64,000 bases of DNA from Loripinus fragilis (Eukaryota > Mollusca > Bivalvia > Lucinida > Lucinidae), in NCBI GenBank assembly GCA_964019695.1, contig OZ026518.1:82579950-82643949 (forward strand), written 5' to 3'. A model generated the notes under the pieces. That model saw nothing but the letters and a program-made list of their open reading frames with translations. It did not search any database and was not told where the DNA came from. Position numbers and translations under genes: made by a program. Below, in pieces: positions 36,001 to 42,359 of this stretch. The stretch's first letter is position 1. Each line of letters begins with the position of its first letter.

Positions 36001-36051
36001 TCTATGGAGATGACTGCCTTAACACATGATGCTGCTCCTAAACAATGCTGA
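5947..36051 (+). CDS. SLC5-family sodium-coupled solute transporter (monocarboxylate/multivitamin branch), C-terminal nine exons, 5' partial
   Basis: Exons are 5947-6082, 6498-6586, 7338-7450, 8536-8606, 17068-17154, 20536-20831, 23492-23592, 31366-31484 and 35893-36051; all junction phases agree and give 389 residues plus stop. The visible part runs from a hydrophobic span (ITTPAYAMSLILV) through an acidic loop (MDIFEDVPGMLGLF), the Ser/Thr-rich segment SASLSTLSTSLSSL that in SLC5 proteins lies at the sodium-site helix, the GGPLLGLFMLG helix, an extracellular loop with three N-X-T sequons, a last membrane helix and a cytosolic tail. Order and motifs match SLC5A8/SLC5A12/SLC5A6, plasma-membrane Na+ symporters of lactate, short-chain fatty acids or vitamins. 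The family is about 600 residues, so roughly the first third lies left of the window. The tail ends PKQC, without the Thr-x-Leu PDZ-type ending I recall for vertebrate SLC5A8. Family is secure; substrate and orthologue are not. Confidence 0.9.
6498..6586 (+). CDS. SLC5 transporter exon B
   Basis: The acceptor is TTTTCACAG and the donor CTCTCAG|GTAATAG; phase 0 in, phase 2 out. It encodes LIPFMVMDIFEDVPGMLGLF and the start of the next helix. The PG-GLF pattern is typical of SLC5 proteins. Confidence 0.9.
6912..6985. repeat. Single terminus of a MITE related to 41287-41534
   Basis: Carries CCTCGAGGATATAAAAC followed by CATCTCAACTGAGC, matching the inverted termini of the complete copy at 41287-41534. 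I do not see the opposite terminus here. Confidence 0.5.
7338..7450 (+). CDS. SLC5 transporter exon C
   Basis: The acceptor is TATACTTCAG and the donor TTCAG|GTATAA; phase 2 in, phase 1 out. The split serine is completed here, giving SASLSTLSTSLSSL across the junction, then ADIVKPHVKPMSE. This matches the SGTLSTVSS-like segment and the following V-x-D-x-x-KP loop of SLC5A8. Confidence 0.9.
8536..8606 (+). CDS. SLC5 transporter exon D
   Basis: The acceptor is ATTTTCAG and the donor ATTCAG|GTTTGT; phase 1 in, phase 0 out. It encodes one hydrophobic helix (VVVFGVLAVGLAFGISRIGG). The intron that follows is about 8.5 kb and holds the Crypton-like pseudogene. Confidence 0.88.
8683..8790. repeat. 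Partial copy of the GCGCAGACCAGC repeat family
   Basis: Contains GAGAAAACCTGTTTTC, then an almost perfect palindrome AACAAAGGCGCAGACCAG with its partner CTGATCAGCGCCTTTGTT, then ATTCGCTTATTGGAAAG. The same order occurs at 43648-44105, 55345-55620, 36850-37015 and, split by an insertion, at 57995-59840. Confidence 0.65.
8800..11330. other. Intronic non-coding stretch
   Basis: Lies inside the 8.5-kb intron after exon D. It holds a poly-C tract at 9794-9806, a segment rich in AACGTTTT-like words near 9920-10060, and two overlapping opposite-strand open frames at 10788-11025 with no recognised domain or exon borders. Nothing else was identified. Confidence 0.4.
11331..13000 (+). pseudogene. Degenerate Crypton-type tyrosine recombinase gene (DUF3504-like domain)
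   Basis: Reading along the strand and ignoring several stops and frameshifts gives a protein of about 550 residues. It starts MDDLRTLDIEALL at 11331. An N-terminal SAM-like part reads FTQWLKSEPMFKNHPFLDIE near 11790. The catalytic region reads RPESLNSPDSPIYLAI (about 12408-12460), PLGVSTLWAIMKTMAKQA (12498-12551) and NHSAQISTCTQLLLGG, then TTIQQLTVHRNVQSIN. The tail ends ESDSDTD at a stop at 12998-13000. This matches the DUF3504 tyrosine-recombinase domain of animal Cryptons and of host genes derived from them (ZMYM, QRICH1, KCTD1 families, from recollection). The expected catalytic HSAR is HSAQ and the expected GHRN is VHRN, so it is inactive even apart from its stops. It lies in the sense orientation within a symporter intron. 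Confidence 0.8.
13766..13908. repeat. Foldback repeat with AGTAACTTGATC ends
   Basis: A 143-bp imperfect palindrome. The left arm begins AGTAACTTGATCCGGC and the right arm ends in the complement GATCAAGTTACT, with inner matching blocks around CTATACCATGG and CCATGGTATAAG. A related copy is at 31571-31698. Confidence 0.75.
14152..14210. repeat. Possible single transposon terminus
   Basis: TATATGAGGGTTGTCCCAGA followed by AAGTCGTAGACTTTTC resembles mariner-like termini (compare TACGAGGG at 1935). I found no matching opposite end nearby, so this is at best a fragment. Confidence 0.25.
14800..15030. repeat. TTAAC-type MITE with paired AAACAGTTTGGATCC arms
   Basis: The order is TTGCATGCTAGGGAATTGTT, a TCGTCTGCTGAC block, then AAACAGTTTGGATCCAGATC facing GATGAAGACCAACAAAATG, with the complement CATCTGGGTTCAAACTGTTT, then GGCAGACGACAAAATT and GGCATGCACAGAG. 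This is a complete inverted-repeat element. Other copies or parts are at 1754-1934, 25222-25432 and 26105-30688. Related inner palindromes occur near 47140-47205 and 57700-57740. Confidence 0.7.
15031..17067. other. Intronic non-coding stretch with a poly-C tract
   Basis: No gene and no clear repeat copy were recognised in this end of the exon D to exon E intron. A pyrimidine tract at 16072-16098 contains an uninterrupted run of about 20 C. Confidence 0.45.
17068..17154 (+). CDS. SLC5 transporter exon E
   Basis: The acceptor is ATATCATTTCAG and the donor GCCAAG|GTGAAT; phase 0 at both ends. It encodes STLSAVGGPLLGLFMLGAF and FIPFATAK, matching the SVFGMVGGPLMGLFALG helix that I recall in SLC5A8. 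It is among the most diagnostic exons. Confidence 0.92.
17240..17804. mobile_element. Inverted-repeat element with TTGTAAA ends
   Basis: About 34-bp imperfect terminal inverted repeats. The left begins TTGTAAAACACCATTTCACA and continues to GCAGCGTT; the right reads AACGCTGCTTCGTGTGACAG and ends GGGCTTTACAA. The 565-bp interior is richer in GC and in CG pairs than its surroundings and has no open frame of note. It lies just after exon E. Confidence 0.65.
18262..18905 (+). pseudogene. 5'-truncated 3' end of a Penelope-like reverse-transcriptase element
   Basis: The reading frame includes TACLVVNPITVG, FLCNCTPVGRTSDS and RVYLLDFFSSGIQFYLL, the same C-terminal segment encoded on the minus strand near 52500-52640. 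The following 400 bp match the reverse complement of about 51835-52440, including TACTTGATTGTATCGATTCC near the end. The frame is broken just upstream, where the amino-acid match moves to another frame, and the polymerase core is missing. It is a dead, truncated insertion in sense orientation within the exon E to exon F intron. Confidence 0.8.
18906..19908. other. Intronic stretch, nothing recognised
   Basis: No open frame with exon borders and no repeat copy matched elsewhere in the window, apart from a short duplication of TATAACACAATA near 19545. Confidence 0.4.
19909..20144. mobile_element. MITE with AGCCGCGACATGAGATTTCC ends (copy 1)
   Basis: About 235 bp. The left end reads CGCAACATGAGATTTGCAAC and the right end is the complement GTTGGAAGTCATATGTCGCG then GCT. 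Inside is a strong palindrome AGACCAGCCTGCGCATCCG with GCAGTCTGATCTGAGCC. Further copies are at 21982-22217, 60390-60634 and 61115-61598. No coding capacity. Confidence 0.85.
20536..20831 (+). CDS. SLC5 transporter exon F
   Basis: The acceptor is TTATTTTAG and the donor AACC|GTATGT; phase 0 in, phase 2 out. It encodes a membrane helix (GAFSATIISGAFTFLLAIGQ) followed by a long Thr/Pro/Ala-rich extracellular loop with a cysteine (DSCPAAN) and three N-X-T sequons (two NAT, one NMT). SLC5A8 has a comparable glycosylated loop with CNSTYN here. The loop is longer than I recall in vertebrates. Confidence 0.9.
20899..21155. mobile_element. MITE with GGAATTACAATG ends
   Basis: The left terminus GGAATTACAATGCCTCCTTA and AAGTTAAGGAAGACTT are mirrored at the right by AAGTCTTAACTTTAAGGAGA and CATTGTAATTCC. 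About 257 bp, with no coding capacity. It lies about 70 bp after exon F. Confidence 0.8.
21237..21494. mobile_element. MITE with perfect GAGGGTCTGGATGG ends (copy 1)
   Basis: 258 bp bounded by GAGGGTCTGGATGG and its exact complement CCATCCAGACCCTC. The interior is made of many variants of GAATAGTGAATAATG. The second copy is 33705-34015 in the same orientation, beginning with the same GGGTATAATGATT. Confidence 0.9.
21982..22217. mobile_element. MITE with AGCCGCGACATGAGATTTCC ends (copy 2)
   Basis: Same family and orientation as 19909-20144. The left end is GACATGAGATTTCCAACAAT and the right end GAAATCACATGTCACGGCTC. The inner palindrome AGCCTGCGCATAGGCGCAG is well kept. Confidence 0.87.
22218..23491. 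other. Intronic stretch, nothing recognised
   Basis: AT-rich, with the repeated word ATTATGATGTCATTAACG-like near 22500-22550. No coding signature and no repeat matched elsewhere in the window. Confidence 0.4.
23492..23592 (+). CDS. SLC5 transporter exon G (GC donor)
   Basis: The acceptor is TTTATTTTCAG. It enters in phase 2 and leaves in phase 1. It encodes the last membrane helix (WFGTIGILTTMILGTIISLI). The donor is CAG|GCAAGT, the strong consensus of the rare GC-AG intron class, and joining here restores frame to exon H exactly (ITG then GRAVPGEV). No in-frame GT donor nearby gives the same result. Confidence 0.88.
24002..24236. mobile_element. MITE with TTAACCCTTTAC ends
   Basis: Left TTAACCCTTTACTCCA and right TGGGGTAAAAGGGTTAA form inverted termini. 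The interior contains two inverted blocks, AATATTATGGAAAAT and ATTTTCCATAATATT. 235 bp, non-coding. Confidence 0.8.
24265..24425. repeat. Dispersed repeat shared with 38856-39025
   Basis: Both begin with AAGTGAGTATGA followed by AGGAAATAC and CAATCACA, and both later read GATTGCAAAACTAGAA. A shorter fragment of the start occurs near 36600. Class unknown. Confidence 0.55.
25031..25097 (+). other. tRNA-like module (degenerate)
   Basis: Has an A-box-like TAGCGGTTAGTTGG and a B-box-like GGATCGAAAC at tRNA spacing, followed by a T-rich stop-like run. Acceptor and T stems do not pair well, so it is a tRNA-derived repeat or pseudogene rather than a working tRNA gene. Confidence 0.5.
25222..25432. 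repeat. TTAAC-type MITE copy
   Basis: Contains TTGTCAGCTGATAACATT, AATAGTTTGGACCCAG, TCTGATCTGGATACAGACCA, GTCAGCAGATGATAACA and the terminal GCAAAGAGTTAA. These are the same blocks as the copy at 14800-15030. It is inserted between the two tRNA-like modules. Confidence 0.65.
25587..25650 (-). other. tRNA-like module (degenerate), minus strand
   Basis: On the minus strand it reads GATAGCCTGGTGGATAGTTG, a 6-bp GAGTG/CACTC-type anticodon stem-loop, then the good B box GGTTCGAGTCC and a T run. T-stem and acceptor pairing fail. It is the inverted partner of 25031-25097. Confidence 0.55.
26105..26239. repeat. Left half of a TTAAC-type MITE split by a 4.4-kb transposon
   Basis: Begins TTAACTCTTTGCAGTCTGGG with a GTCGTCTGTTGCC block and ends in CAAACTCTTTGGATC. 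The right half is 30611-30688 (GGTTCGAACTGTT, CGACAGGCTAC, AAGGAAAGAGTTAA). The two halves are in the order expected of one element opened by an insertion. Confidence 0.65.
26240..30609. mobile_element. 4.4-kb inverted-repeat DNA transposon with repeated subterminal blocks
   Basis: The outer ends TAGGCCATGAGCTGGCTATA and the complement of TGGCTGGATATGGTTTACC-like sequence enclose a C-rich/G-rich pair (CCCCCAGGGGGGAATTT on the left, AAATTCCCCCTGGGGG on the right). Long arms follow: about 26330-27010 on the left holds two roughly 300-bp direct repeats, and about 29400-30000 holds their inverted counterparts. A further right-end block, 30065-30545, directly repeats 28790-29260, and an internal copy of the terminus lies near 30005-30060. 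Words of the type GTTACATATGTTAC recur a dozen times. The centre is a degenerate coding region. The transposon split a TTAAC-type MITE. Superfamily not assigned. Confidence 0.75.
27045..28785 (+). pseudogene. Degenerate transposon-associated protein of an invertebrate-abundant family
   Basis: Read across frameshifts, the forward strand gives AFDITIRQTIKRYYRLQ, then LYFLSFGVPAKPSIAKDLIE and DDIRRKAVADFIDSLL (about 27630-27735), then ARSKQKEIVQFTKRK, TPDKFSTKTDKSKL and PCSAVVDVNAV, then near 28160 a Thr-Asp-Thr-Tyr-like stretch followed by a serine/lysine-rich block, and near 28720 WKINGKEIEYLWVKENLIVP. Order and motifs resemble a large family of repeat-encoded proteins I have seen in bivalves, cnidarians and fish; I do not know an accepted name or activity. 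Many stops make it non-functional. The sole long frames here are at most 87 codons. Confidence 0.55.
30611..30688. repeat. Right half of the split TTAAC-type MITE
   Basis: Partner of 26105-26239; ends AAGGAAAGAGTTAA. See that entry. Confidence 0.6.
30868..31160. repeat. Foldback repeat with duplicated arm
   Basis: Contains ATAGAGAATACTAGG and TCTTTTGATATCAAGTTTAC twice in direct orientation (about 90 bp apart), then the inverted block GTAAACTTGATATCAAAAGA, and ends CTTCAAACTAGTGATT. It is the inverse-oriented, longer relative of 1-190. Confidence 0.8.
31366..31484 (+). CDS. SLC5 transporter exon H
   Basis: The acceptor is CTTTCTTTCAG and the donor GCGAG|GTATTT; phase 1 in, phase 0 out. It encodes GRAVPGEVDTRYCIPFFDRF followed by a Cys/Phe-rich cytosolic stretch ending FDFSE. 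The TGG-x-DPRY-like start aligns with the tail of SLC5A8. Confidence 0.87.
31571..31698. repeat. Foldback repeat with AAGTTACT end (second copy)
   Basis: The right end GATACAGTACCCCAGATCAA then GTTACT matches the copy at 13766-13908. The inner palindrome pairs GGATCACCC with GGGTGATCC and ATGAGGCCATAACATTGG with CCGATGGTATGACCTCAT. Confidence 0.65.
33155..33378. mobile_element. MITE with TACTGTCCTGCCA ends (copy 1 of a local cluster)
   Basis: 224 bp. Left TACTGTCCTGCCATCCAAGA and right CTTGGCTGGCAGGCCAGTA are complementary. The centre holds a second palindrome, GTGTATTAATCCTA with GGATTAATACAC, and the word CTATCGATT. A CRE palindrome TGACGTCA lies next to the left terminus at about 33182. 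Confidence 0.9.
33705..34015. mobile_element. MITE with perfect GAGGGTCTGGATGG ends (copy 2)
   Basis: 311 bp, same family and orientation as 21237-21494, with perfect 14-bp termini and an interior of GAATAGTGAATAATA variants. A poly-C run precedes the right terminus. Confidence 0.9.
34267..34450. mobile_element. MITE with TACTGTCCTGCCA ends (copy 2)
   Basis: 184 bp with left TACTGTCCTGCCAGCAAAGA and right CTTGGCTGACAGGACAGTA. It keeps GATTAATACACAAGTGATC and TATCGATT in the centre. It has lost one half of the central palindrome present in copy 1. Confidence 0.9.
35018..35232. mobile_element. MITE with TACTGTCCTGCCA ends (copy 3)
   Basis: 215 bp with left TAGTCCTGTCGTGCCAACCA and right CTTGGCTGGCAGGACAGTA. 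The CRE word TGACGTCA sits beside the right terminus at about 35203. It keeps AATACACAAGTGAGTTATCG in the centre. Confidence 0.9.
35893..36051 (+). CDS. SLC5 transporter terminal exon I with stop
   Basis: The acceptor is TATTTTATTTAG and the exon is in phase 0. It encodes 52 residues of charged cytosolic tail (KEPIAIKSTDQQAMYNN ... MTALTHDAAPKQC) and a TGA stop at 36049-36051. The tail is poorly conserved across the family; its assignment rests on frame, acceptor quality and coding composition. Confidence 0.8.
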   Translation, partial: KEPIAIKSTDQQAMYNNENDIKVTDEAKDEIKTSGESMEMTALTHDAAPKQC

Positions 36052-36180
36052 AGATGATGTTGAGAATCATGTATAAGGTATGCTGGAAGTCTCTGGTAAA
36101 TCCACAGAGTGTCTGGACCTCCTCCCAACCTGGATATTCAATAGTGGCTATATGTTTCCTTAAATACTGGCACGGATCTA

Positions 36181-36352
36181 CACTGGCTCCAGTCCTCAAA
36201 ACAATTTTAAATCAACGTGTCATATCATATATTTGTAGCTAGTCTTTCTCTGATGGCTCTGTTTTAAGACAGAGCCAACAGAGTAAGACTAGCTACAAGT
36301 ATATGATATGACACCTTGATGAAAACTTGTTTTAAGGACTGGAGCCAGTCTA
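36181..36352. repeat. Long near-perfect hairpin just after the symporter stop codon
   Basis: Arms of about 85 bases (36181-36265 and 36269-36352) pair with about eight mismatches. Examples are CACTGGCTCCAGTCC with GGACTGGAGCCAGT, GTCATATCATAT with ATATGATATGAC and GGCTCTGT with ACAGAGCC; only a few bases form the loop. It begins 130 bases after the stop and is probably within the 3' untranslated region, although no clear AATAAA signal was seen nearby. It could be a foldback element. Confidence 0.8.
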
Positions 36353-36849
36353 GCACGGACCAACCTTAAGGAGCAATTTGACCCCTTGGGTCCAATTGCG
36401 TCTGGAGAGGGGTCCATACTGCCCTCTGTGAAATTCGTTGATGTTAAAAAAAACCTTGTCAGGACACCTCTGACATAATTTTCTGGATACATGCATGGAA
36501 ACCATTGGCATGTATATGGAAGAACATGCATATATATGATACACATTATTTATACATAATTTATCACAGTGACGGACCAGGTCATGAGTATTATTAAAAG
36601 CAAGTGAGTATGATCAGGAATTACCAAAACTTGCTTTTTGATGTTTTTCACATTGATTTTCAGGAATAGCTTTTTTAATTAATTTTAGCAAAATGTGTTT
36701 GCAATGAAAGTTGTTGAGGAGAATTGGCGAGTTTCTAGCATCAAAGATACTGCAGTTGACACCTTGCATAAATCCATGTGATCTCATCTCATTATTGGCC
36801 TACCACTGAGGCGGAATTTGGATAGCGTATCGCTGGTGGGACGATACAT

Positions 36850-37015
36850 CCATACATACTGATCAGCGCTTTTGTTATTCGTTATTTGGAAAGTATCATA
36901 TCTAAACTTGCCACACGTGAAACTTCAATTTTCTAGCTAATCTCTGTACCTAGGGAGACTGGTTTGAATCTTGCTTTGTGGGAAACCCTGAAGACAGGTT
37001 TTGTCGCTACAAGGC
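36850..37015. repeat. Partial copy of the GCGCAGACCAGC repeat family
   Basis: Carries CTGATCAGCGCTTTTGTTAT, ATTTGGAAAGTATCATATCT, TCTAGCTAATCTCTGTACCT and CTGAAGACAGGTTTTGTCGC, in the same order as the right part of 43648-44105. Confidence 0.65.
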
Positions 37016-37148
37016 CCATTTTATAAAACATATCACTAATACAAAATATTTTGCACCCCATGATAATAGGATCAACAACAAACGATGAATTAATTACATT
37101 AGAATCATTGACTTAATCCCGACAGCAGCCGAAGCCAACATGGGCTTA

Positions 37149-37270
37149 AATGTGTTTTACTTGTCAAATTTTTGCCCAAGATTCTGCTGTTATTAAAACA
37201 AAAATGTTTAGATTGCGATCGCATGGTGGTTTCCAAACTTATGCAATATATTATCACAAACCTCTTTTTC
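37149..37270. repeat. Dispersed repeat shared with 39155-39270
   Basis: TTTTACTTGTCAAATTTTTG, AGATTCTGCTGTTATT and TCGCATGG recur at 39155-39270 with about three quarters identity by eye. No function assigned. The open frame across it looks accidental. Confidence 0.5.
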
Positions 37271-38855
37271 AGGTTTGCCAATATAGGTGTTGTTCAATAA
37301 CCAGAAGCCTCGTCGAGGACATAGTTGGATATTGTCAAGAGAAGTGTTGGATAAGGAACCCTTAAACCATATCCAATATCTGAAGCCTAACCTGGTTGAT
37401 TTACTATATTGCAATCTATATATCAAAGTTCATCTTGCCAACAGACCAAATATGAGAGAGCCATTTCTGAAAGTTGCAGCAGAGAGTGCACCACCCTATC
37501 ACCCACATCATAATTCATGACATCAAACAAATCATGTTTACGAACGTATATCCAATGATATAATTTCCCAAATGAAATTTTGAATATGATTATTCCCATT
37601 CTAATGTACCAGTAAAATTGTTCCTGCGAAAACACAGTGCAAATGTAGTATGGTGCGTCTAAGAGCTGCTAGCTGCATAAACCCACTTGTCATATGCATA
37701 AAACCACTTGTCAGCAAATGAAAAGCGACGTTACGTAATGACGTTGAGTTTGCAACAGTATATTGCAGGATATATTGTAGAAACTAGTTATGACATTATC
37801 CATTCAAAACAGTTATTTCTGGCATGGTTAAATTTGCATGTGCATTTGAATTAAGTAGTCATGTTGCTGTATTAGTTGCTTTTTTCTATCCAAAATTGGT
37901 GTTATTGTTTTTATTATTTTTGAAACACAAGAAGTGATATTTGAGTCATTATTACCTGAAAATACCACCAATGTATATCATACTGACAAAACCACAAGAA
38001 AGGTGGTCAGTATTAAAGGATGTTTACCTTTTAGGTAGATATCAAATATATCACATTGAGTGCAGTGAAATGTCAGTATTTTTTACAAGTGTGTAGCGCG
38101 AGTAAAATGCTGGTATTTGAAATATATTTTATATTTACCAAAAAAAGTGAACTTTTCTTTTTATTTTATACTCCAAGGAGAATTATAGAAAGCAAACCCT
38201 AACCTTTTCCTGGTCGTTTCTCATCTGATTTTACCTTTACAGTGTGTTCATAGGGTATGAAATTGGGTATATTCAATGTTTGCACCTAATATGGCTTAGA
38301 ATAAAATATTAAACGAATGAAACGTAAGGAATCTGCATTTAAAGAAAGTATTTCAAGTGTGCCTTAGGACAGGCATCGCGTGCAAACTAGCGCAACACCA
38401 GGGCAGAGGGTGACAGTATTAGTTTAGAAATTAACATCACAGCATGCTTAGCTTTTTTCTGACAATTATATTTTACTTAAAGAGACTAAGTCTGCAACAA
38501 TGAACATTTCTTGATTTTTTTATTTTCTTTTTAAATCATTTGTAAAAAGGCGATTTAAGTTATTTTTCACATTAAATCTGTTCACTGTAGCTGAAAACTG
38601 CAAAGAAAAGTGAATTATCTTGTAAAAACGGGTGTTTTTTTCTGTTGTTGGTAATCATTTGCGTCCCTCCAATAATTATAGACAGTTAATTTTTAACTTA
38701 AATGCTGTTGTTTTGATACTGATAATTTGTTAAGATTTACGCAACTGGTATCCTGTATACCTGAATTTTAGGTTTTTTTACTGTGCTCTTGAAAAATAGA
38801 AACATTATTTCTAAAATTAAAAGATCAAAAGTTACAGGCTATGCAGCTTTAAAAA
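37271..38855. other. Intergenic stretch, nothing recognised
   Basis: AT-rich, no convincing exon. Overlapping short frames on both strands near 37287-37635 have no recognised domain. An ACATTTGAAATA-like word recurs near 38040-38130. Confidence 0.4.
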
Positions 38856-39025
38856 TAGTAAGTGAGTATGAACAGGAAATACCACAATCACAAACTGCAG
38901 ACGAACCCATAGCACTGCTGGGAAGAGCCACACATCAATCACCAGACACTGGGTAGACAAACTAAGAGAAACAACCATCTCTCTCTTGCCCATCAAGAGG
39001 ATTGCAAAACTAGAATGGACATAAA
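38856..39025. repeat. Dispersed repeat shared with 24265-24425
   Basis: Second copy; see 24265-24425. Shares AGTGAGTATGAACAGGAAAT and ATTGCAAAACTAGAA. Confidence 0.55.
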
Positions 39026-39626
39026 GTAATGTACAACAAAACATAGAACAATTACAGAATCCCACAATGGGAGAATTAATAAACAGTACATCAACAACAA
39101 CAGAACCACTACCTTAGAACAGACAGCGGTCTAAGCCAGGGGTGCGGGTAAATGCATTTTACTGGTACCAAATCTTCGCCCTAGATTCTGCTGTTGTTGA
39201 AGTACAAGAAATATTCAGCTCGCATGGAAGCCTTCTAACTATTGCAATGTATCATTATGGAAAAACACTCAGATTAACACACTATGATGTAACAAAGAAT
39301 AATGCTCACGGCTCACAGATAGTCAATGCTAAAGAAAACCTCAAGTTGAGCCATAGTGGGCCCTGCAACTGATAAACATCAGGCACCAACCCACCGATTA
39401 AAGCTTTATTCGAAAGCCATCATAGAGTCTGAGGCCTTACCCACCATTGTGAAAAAAATTAATCCCAGAATTATGAAAATAAAGTTGTTTGGCTACAGTG
39501 AAAAGATATCAATCGTATCAATCACTGGTAAATTGATACCATATCTGTTCGCTGTAGAAAATATCAGTTTTATTGACGTTTGATATGCATTGAATTCATA
39601 ATGAACATAAAATAAATACCATAATT

Positions 39627-40783
39627 ATAGTCAACTGTAAGTAGCAAAATAAAGATTGTATATGACTGAGATATACCATAATCATAGATCATGCGGCCTA
39701 CTATATTACCACAAGAAAGATTAAATATGACTGGTATATACCATAATCATAGATCATAGGTACCGAGGTACCACTAGAACGATTGAATATGACTGGTATA
39801 CATCATATCCATAGATCAAAGCCAACTTAAAATACCACAAGAACGATTCAATATGATTGGTATATAGCATAATCATAGTGTATCAAAGCAAACTATTGTA
39901 CCACAAGATTGACTGAATATGACTGGTATATACCATAATCATAGGTCATATCCAACTATAGTACCACCAGAACGACTGAATGTAACTGGTATATGCCATA
40001 ATAATAGATCATAGCCAGCTATAAGTACCATAGCAGAAGATTGAATTTGACTGACATATACCATGTAACCATAGATCATAGCCAACTATAGTACCACAAG
40101 AATGACTGAATATGACTGGTAAATGTCATAATTATAAATCATAGCCAACTAGGAGTACCAAAAAAGACTGAATGTTTAAATTTAGCAGGCATATACCATA
40201 TTCATAGATCATAGCCAACTTTTAGTACATATCCAAAGATTGAATTTGACCGGTATATACCATAATCATAGAACATATCCAACTATTAGTATCAAAAGAA
40301 AGATTGAATTTGACTGACATATACCATACTTATAGATTATATACAACTATTAGTATCAAAAGAAAGATTAAATCTGACTGACATATACCATAATCATAGA
40401 TCATAGCCAGCTACAAGTACGACAAGAATGATTTATTTTGACTGACATATACCATAATCATAGGTCATATCCAACTATTAGTATCAAAAGGAAGATTGAA
40501 TTTGACTGACATATACCATAATCATAGATCATAGCCAACTACAAGTACTACAAGAATGATTGATTTTGACTGACATATACCATAATCATATATCATAGCA
40601 AACTACAAGTACCACAAGAATGATTTATTTTGACTGACATATACCATAATCATAGATCATAGCAAACTTAATATTGAATTTAACTGGCATACACCATAAT
40701 CATAGATCATAGCCAACTATAAGTACTACAAGGAAGATGTAATTTGACTGACATATACCATAATCATAGATCATAGCCAACTT
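39627..40783. repeat. Minisatellite of about 63-bp units, roughly 18 copies
   Basis: A degenerate tandem array. A typical unit reads CTGACATATACCATAATCAT, then AGATCATAGCCAACTATAAG, then TACCACAAGAAAGATTGAAT and TTGA. Units near 40360-40660 are the most alike, suggesting recent amplification there, while both edges are more diverged. It lies between the two genes. Confidence 0.92.
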
Positions 40784-41023
40784 GGTTTAAAAAAATTCTG
40801 CAATGTAGCATATCAGAACCTATATTTTATGGTAATTTAGTTTATATAAATTCAAAAGAATTGTTGGGTCTAGTCTACTAAATTCCATAAGAAAGATGAA
40901 AAATGACTCTAAAACCACACGCATTTATCATATCATATAAATAGTAACACAAAATAGTGTTTATCAAATAAAAATACTACTATGGCAGATCAAACCTACT
41001 AAAAGTTTTATATGAAAGATACT

Positions 41024-41160
41024 CGTATACAAATGCATAGTAAAATTTACAAACACAACACAACTTGTGTGATTAAGGTTTCAACTGTTTATCTATTTAC
41101 TTAATTTTAATTTTTTGTGACAATTGGAGACAGACGTGAGGTACAGACCTTGATTAACAT
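41024..41160. repeat. Direct duplication partner of 41703-41846
   Basis: ACTCGTATACAAATGCATAG, GTTTCAACTGTTTATCTATT and GGAGACAGACGTGAGGTACA are shared in the same order with 41703-41846 at roughly 85-90 per cent identity by eye. The two copies flank the MITE at 41287-41534. Confidence 0.85.
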
Positions 41161-41286
41161 ATGGAGTAGGATCCCTATTATGTCACTTGTACGAAAAGGA
41201 CGTTATCCCGACCACTGAATAGTTCCCTTTTTATTTAAGCTTCCTTTTTATTAAGTTTGTCTGAGCAGCTAAAATGTTAAGTTTGT

Positions 41287-41534
41287 CCTGACCTCGAGGT
41301 TATAAAACTTTTTTCGTGCTCATCTCAGCTGAGCATGAAATTTCAACTGCTAATTAAAACAAAAATACTGGAAAAATATTTTTTTCCTTGCAGTCAAACT
41401 CTTACATTGTCTATTGATCCTGCTAATAAACGTTAAAATGCCAAAAATTGTTGGCATTTTAACATTTATGAGCGGGATAAATTTCATGCTCAGATGAGTT
41501 GAGTATGAAAAAAGTTTTGTAACCTCGGGACCTG
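41287..41534. mobile_element. MITE with ACCTCGAGGTTATAAAAC ends
   Basis: About 60-bp inverted termini. Left ACCTCGAGGTTATAAAACTT continues to CATCTCAGCTGAGCATGAAA; the right is the complement, ending GTTTTGTAACCTCGGGA. An inner palindrome AATGCCAAAAATTGTTGGCA lies near 41440. 248 bp, no coding capacity. Confidence 0.88.
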
Positions 41535-41702
41535 GTAGCTGATTGTTCCAGATTAAATTGAGAGCATTACTCTCCAGCATGAATGTGCTTTGAGCAGTCT
41601 ACATGACTGCTTTGACAAAAGTGTGGATAACATTTGAAAATTTATCAGCAAATGTTACGAATAAATACCTTAAACTTGATTTATTGTTCGTATTTCATAC
41701 AG

Positions 41703-41846
41703 TATACTCGAATACAAATGCATAGTAAAATTGACAAAAACAACACCACCTGTGTGAATAAAGTTTCAACTGTTTATCTATTTTACCAAAATCCAATTTT
41801 TATGACAATTGGAGACAGACGTGAGGTACAGACCTTGATAAAAAAT
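41703..41846. repeat. Direct duplication partner of 41024-41160
   Basis: See 41024-41160. Confidence 0.85.
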
Positions 41847-42109
41847 ATGTCGGTTTTGCCCTGTCCAAGCTTTTGCCAGAATGATTACCATGCTTTGTAG
41901 AGTTACTGATAAGAGCCATATGGTTTAACCAATAAACTTGTATATTCTGATAATATCATGGGGTCTCATTCGAGATTGAGTGTAAAACTGTTGCTGGTCA
42001 TGATAAACTGCGAAAAAATGTAATGATAAACTGAAATGATACTCTTTTGAATATATTTTTTCTAATATTCACATAGAAAGCAGCGATAAAATTTGAGAAG
42101 ATCCTATTA

Positions 42110-42359
42110 TACGCTGAACCAAAAATAAGGGAACAGTTGGATTTCATTTATTATTTTACCTAAAACACATAAAAGATATGGAGTCCAAGTCCTTATCGGA
42201 AGTGACCTCCACATGCGGAAACCCATGCACGATACCTGTTGGGCATAGTAAAGATAATATGGCGTATCTCTGCTCTCGGAATCTGCTGCTTTTCTACATG
42301 AAGTGCAACACAAAGTTCCTGGAGAAATACAAGCGTTCCCTTATTTTGGGTTCTGCGTA
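42110..42359. mobile_element. MITE with TACGCTGAACC ends
   Basis: 250 bp with 25-bp inverted termini: left TACGCTGAACCAAAAATAAG then GGAAC, right GTTCCCTTATTTTGGGTTCT then GCGTA. TA lies just outside both ends. The 82-codon open frame inside is probably accidental. Confidence 0.8.
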
